NCBI RefSeq assembly: GCF_000209165.1
Contig: NC_009046.1
Span: 806,001-870,000 of the forward strand
DNA: 64,000 bases
Direction of reading: 5' to 3'
From: Scheffersomyces stipitis CBS 6054
Lineage: Eukaryota > Ascomycota > Pichiomycetes > Serinales > Debaryomycetaceae
Shown piece by piece: positions 61,493 to 64,000 of this stretch (the first letter of the stretch is position 1; each line of letters opens with the position of its first letter). The notes below the pieces were generated by a model, which saw only the letters and a program-made list of their open reading frames with translations, had not been told where the DNA came from and ran no database searches. The translations under genes were made by a program, and so were the position numbers.

Positions 61493-63706
61493 TTATTTAG
61501 TAGAATCCTGCATGCTGGGTTTGCGAAGTTGTCTTGGATCGCCATGGATTAATGGCTGCAACTCTGAATATGCTCTAGTCACGAAATGATCCAAAAACTC
61601 GATTTTCTGAACTTTTGAAATTGATTTTGAGTCAATAAATACTTCCAAAATTAGCAAATAGAAATCTATTATTTCCTTCTGTAGTGAATTTTCGGTAATA
61701 CTCGAAACTCCGCCTTTAAACTGCTTGTCCACAGATATAATTCTAGTTGTATTGCAAAGGCATCTCATAATCTGATAAACGCCTGTTTTGATCTTCTCTT
61801 CTTCAGGGGCGTTATTTAGTTGTTCGATCAAGATATCCTTGTTGAAGCAAATGTAGAATTTAATACCCTGCAACATCAATTTGACTTTTCTCAAATCAAG
61901 AATGGGGTCCACAAGAAGTTCATTGAAAATAAAGAAAATAGTTGCTGATAACATGGATGGATGCAATGCAACCATAATCGAGAACAAGCTACTCTCTATA
62001 ATTTCATTCAACGCCTTGTTGTAATAATTCTCTTCTATTAGTCCTGTCATAATTCTGTTGTAATCCTCTATTTCAATTTGATTAGATTTGCAATTCGTAA
62101 TGTAGTCCCTAAGTAGTAAAATCACGTACCTCATTACAATATAATTTCCAGTGTAAAGAACATTAATAAACTCAGAAATATGCTCTTCTATCAATCTCTC
62201 GAATTTTTTCTTCTTTTTATGTAATGAACTAACCCTTATGTCGTGGTCATTTGCTACTAGAAATCTCAATATTTCTATGGATTTAACCTTGTCTGCAATG
62301 GTTGATTGGTCGTCAAAGATTTTTCTACACTCCTTTCTGAGCTCAGTCTTGTTACGCAGTAGCTCAACCCACTTCTCGTACTCACTCTCGAAATCAAAGC
62401 AGTGCTCCAAAAGCAGCATTGAAGTATCAAAGTAGTCGAAAAGGGAGATTTGGTCATCAGTATCGTCTAGTAGCTCCTGATATTGAGGTTGCACTGTGAA
62501 ATTTGGTATGTCAAGACTGTCTGCAACCAGTAACAGTATTGATGTGTTCGAAATATCGCCGCATATACTTATATTCGATTCGACAGGTGCTAGAAGCTTT
62601 GATGCTGATGAAGCGAATCCGACATTTCCAAGGCTATCTGTTCCAGGGTTAATAATTCCAGGAGATGTCATGATTTTAAATGGTGTGCTTGTTCTCGGAT
62701 CTAACAATAGGATGCTCTCCTTTATCTGGTTGTCTATGGTACCATGGGCAGATGCAATTGTAGTCGCTTGTAGACTAGCTGATGATTTGTGCCTATTACT
62801 GTTTGGATGAAGAAGGTTAAAGACGAAATTCAGATCAGCTTTAACTATATTAGAATTAATAGAACCTTTTGTCCCCTTTGGATATATTGAACTAGAATGG
62901 CCTGTTATTGATTCGACCGTGTAAGTTGTCCCTTTTCTTGGTAATTTTACCTCGCTCTCATTGTCCAAAGTGATTAAATTATCTTTTTGGTCACTAAAAG
63001 CTGAGGACGGCGTTTCACTATCCTTTACGGAACTTTGCCGCTCTACTTCCAAATCGTCCGTATAATCCAATAACAATGCCTTTGTGCTGTTTCTCCGATA
63101 GTTTGGGTTGATTATTTGAACTTTGTTGTTTACAGACTTCAAATTAACCCTTGCCACAAAATCTAGATCCTGGAGAATATAATGCACGTCTGGGTTTTCT
63201 GGCATGGGCTCTTGCGTTATGACTTCTAACGGTTCATCTCTGTTGCAGCCGGTCTCGCAGACTTCTTCTCGTGAGCTAGACGATGAACGGGTACATTCTT
63301 CGTCGGCATCATAGCATATATATATTACGCTTCCAATCAATATCAAATATATGATAATGAATATTGCGATAGAAAGAGCGAAACCATTCCCTGGGGTAAT
63401 AGTTTGTAATTCGAAAGACACACGTTGATATAAATGTGAAACTGTTTGAGTAAGGAGCTGCAAATTAAAAATCGGTTTGGGGCTCTTGCTTATAATCAGC
63501 AGCACTGACTTTTGAAATGTAGGCTCCTGTTTTTCAAAAGCATGTGGACTATCTATAAGTAGGGGTTCATGCTTATATTGCCGTCCAAATCCAGCATCTA
63601 GTAACTTTAAAGAAGAAATCTTTTTATACGCCTGAAGTTCAGAGACATATCTTGCAAATTCTGACAATTGAAGCCAAATGTAGGTGACAACATCGGCAAG
63701 GGACAT
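61493..63706 (-). CDS. Orphan single-pass membrane protein
   Basis: A 737-residue protein I do not recognise. The first codon of the open frame is GTG at 63709; the ATG one codon later (63706) is the likely start. Seen: an N-terminal soluble part with VTYIWLQLSEFARYVSEL; one strong hydrophobic segment (about 109-131, FALSIAIFIIIYLILIGSVIYICY, in parts) ending in an acidic stretch (DADEECT) and Cys; a Ser-rich disordered middle; and a C-terminal helical repeat-like region (about 430-737) with LFDYFDTSMLLLEHCFDFESEYEKW and RFLVANDHDIRVSSLHKK, ILLLRDYI. No signal peptide at the very start. The helical C-terminal part looks like an armadillo/HEAT-type scaffold. No pathway can be assigned. Confidence 0.75.
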   Translation of the reverse strand: MSLADVVTYIWLQLSEFARYVSELQAYKKISSLKLLDAGFGRQYKHEPLLIDSPHAFEKQEPTFQKSVLLIISKSPKPIFNLQLLTQTVSHLYQRVSFELQTITPGNGFALSIAIFIIIYLILIGSVIYICYDADEECTRSSSSSREEVCETGCNRDEPLEVITQEPMPENPDVHYILQDLDFVARVNLKSVNNKVQIINPNYRRNSTKALLLDYTDDLEVERQSSVKDSETPSSAFSDQKDNLITLDNESEVKLPRKGTTYTVESITGHSSSIYPKGTKGSINSNIVKADLNFVFNLLHPNSNRHKSSASLQATTIASAHGTIDNQIKESILLLDPRTSTPFKIMTSPGIINPGTDSLGNVGFASSASKLLAPVESNISICGDISNTSILLLVADSLDIPNFTVQPQYQELLDDTDDQISLFDYFDTSMLLLEHCFDFESEYEKWVELLRNKTELRKECRKIFDDQSTIADKVKSIEILRFLVANDHDIRVSSLHKKKKKFERLIEEHISEFINVLYTGNYIVMRYVILLLRDYITNCKSNQIEIEDYNRIMTGLIEENYYNKALNEIIESSLFSIMVALHPSMLSATIFFIFNELLVDPILDLRKVKLMLQGIKFYICFNKDILIEQLNNAPEEEKIKTGVYQIMRCLCNTTRIISVDKQFKGGVSSITENSLQKEIIDFYLLILEVFIDSKSISKVQKIEFLDHFVTRAYSELQPLIHGDPRQLRKPSMQDSTK

Positions 63707-64000
63707 CACTCACGCTCGATACCCTCTTTCATTAACTATTAACACGCTGTGCTTATGAAGAACAGAATCATATATCAATTAGAAGAGTTGCAAACTACAA
63801 CTTCTGTATTTAATCTAATTAGTGTGACTAAAAATGAGCAAAAAAATTGATCACAATAGATACATGCTTGAAATTTGATCTAGAAGCAAACTTGCAAATC
63901 ACCATAGAATATAATGAAAATTACAAAATTACTACAGTTCCATCCAATTCATCAGTCTAGAAATTGTTTATATTATTTTTATACAAAGAAAGTATCCTTA
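63707..64000. other. Upstream flank of the membrane orphan
   Basis: The last 294 bp of the window are AT-rich promoter-like sequence of the membrane orphan. No gene is visible. Confidence 0.5.

Overview
This is a stretch of nuclear chromosome from a budding yeast. Nearly every recognisable protein is a single-exon ascomycete yeast protein: COQ6, CCZ1, SHE3, ASA1, FTR1, SEC5, REB1, NDL1, LAA1, CTF18, ERG27, MTC5/SEA3, TAF10, SRP54, YPF1, CRT10, MIF2 and MRT4. The SHE3 and FTR1 proteins look most like those of the Candida/Debaryomycetaceae (CTG) group, and in-frame CTG codons are very scarce (FTR1 has one in 385 codons by my reading). That fits a species reading CUG as serine; Scheffersomyces stipitis or a close relative is my inference, not something the sequence proves. 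If so, Leu at CTG positions in standard-code translations should be Ser. I found no tRNA, rRNA, CRISPR, transposon ORF or LTR.

Layout. 1-9.1 kb: COQ6 (-), a DUF3074/START-like protein (+) whose stop codon abuts that of CCZ1 (-), SHE3 (+) and ASA1 (-). 9.1-14.3 kb: a long upstream region, the iron permease FTR1 (+) with GATA and CCAAT motifs, and an orphan gene (+) with a puzzling two-frame 5' end. 14.7-20 kb: exocyst SEC5 (-) and REB1 (-), the latter with two Reb1 consensus sites in its own promoter. 20.7-34.2 kb, all +: an orphan secreted protein, NDL1, the very large LAA1, CTF18 and ERG27. 34.2-41.5 kb: MTC5/SEA3 (-), TAF10 (+), SRP54 (-). 42-53.6 kb is gene-poor: an orphan nuclear-type protein (-), YPF1 signal-peptide-peptidase homologue (-) and a Ser-rich orphan (+) are separated by deserts of 3.2, 2.9 and 1.6 kb. 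53.6-64 kb: a three-KH RNA-binding protein (+), free-methionine-R-sulfoxide reductase (-), CRT10 (+), MIF2/CENP-C (+), MRT4 (-) and a transmembrane orphan (-).

The genes are independent eukaryotic units, not operons. Loose themes are trafficking (CCZ1, SEC5, LAA1, SRP54, YPF1, MTC5), chromosome transmission and transcription (CTF18, MIF2, REB1, TAF10, ASA1) and redox/metabolism (COQ6, FTR1, ERG27, fRMsr, CRT10). I see no clearly novel multi-gene system. The best leads are the two-frame gene at 12.5-14.3 kb, the REB1 self-sites, the hairpin-like repeat near 45.97 kb, and the long deserts flanking orphan genes.
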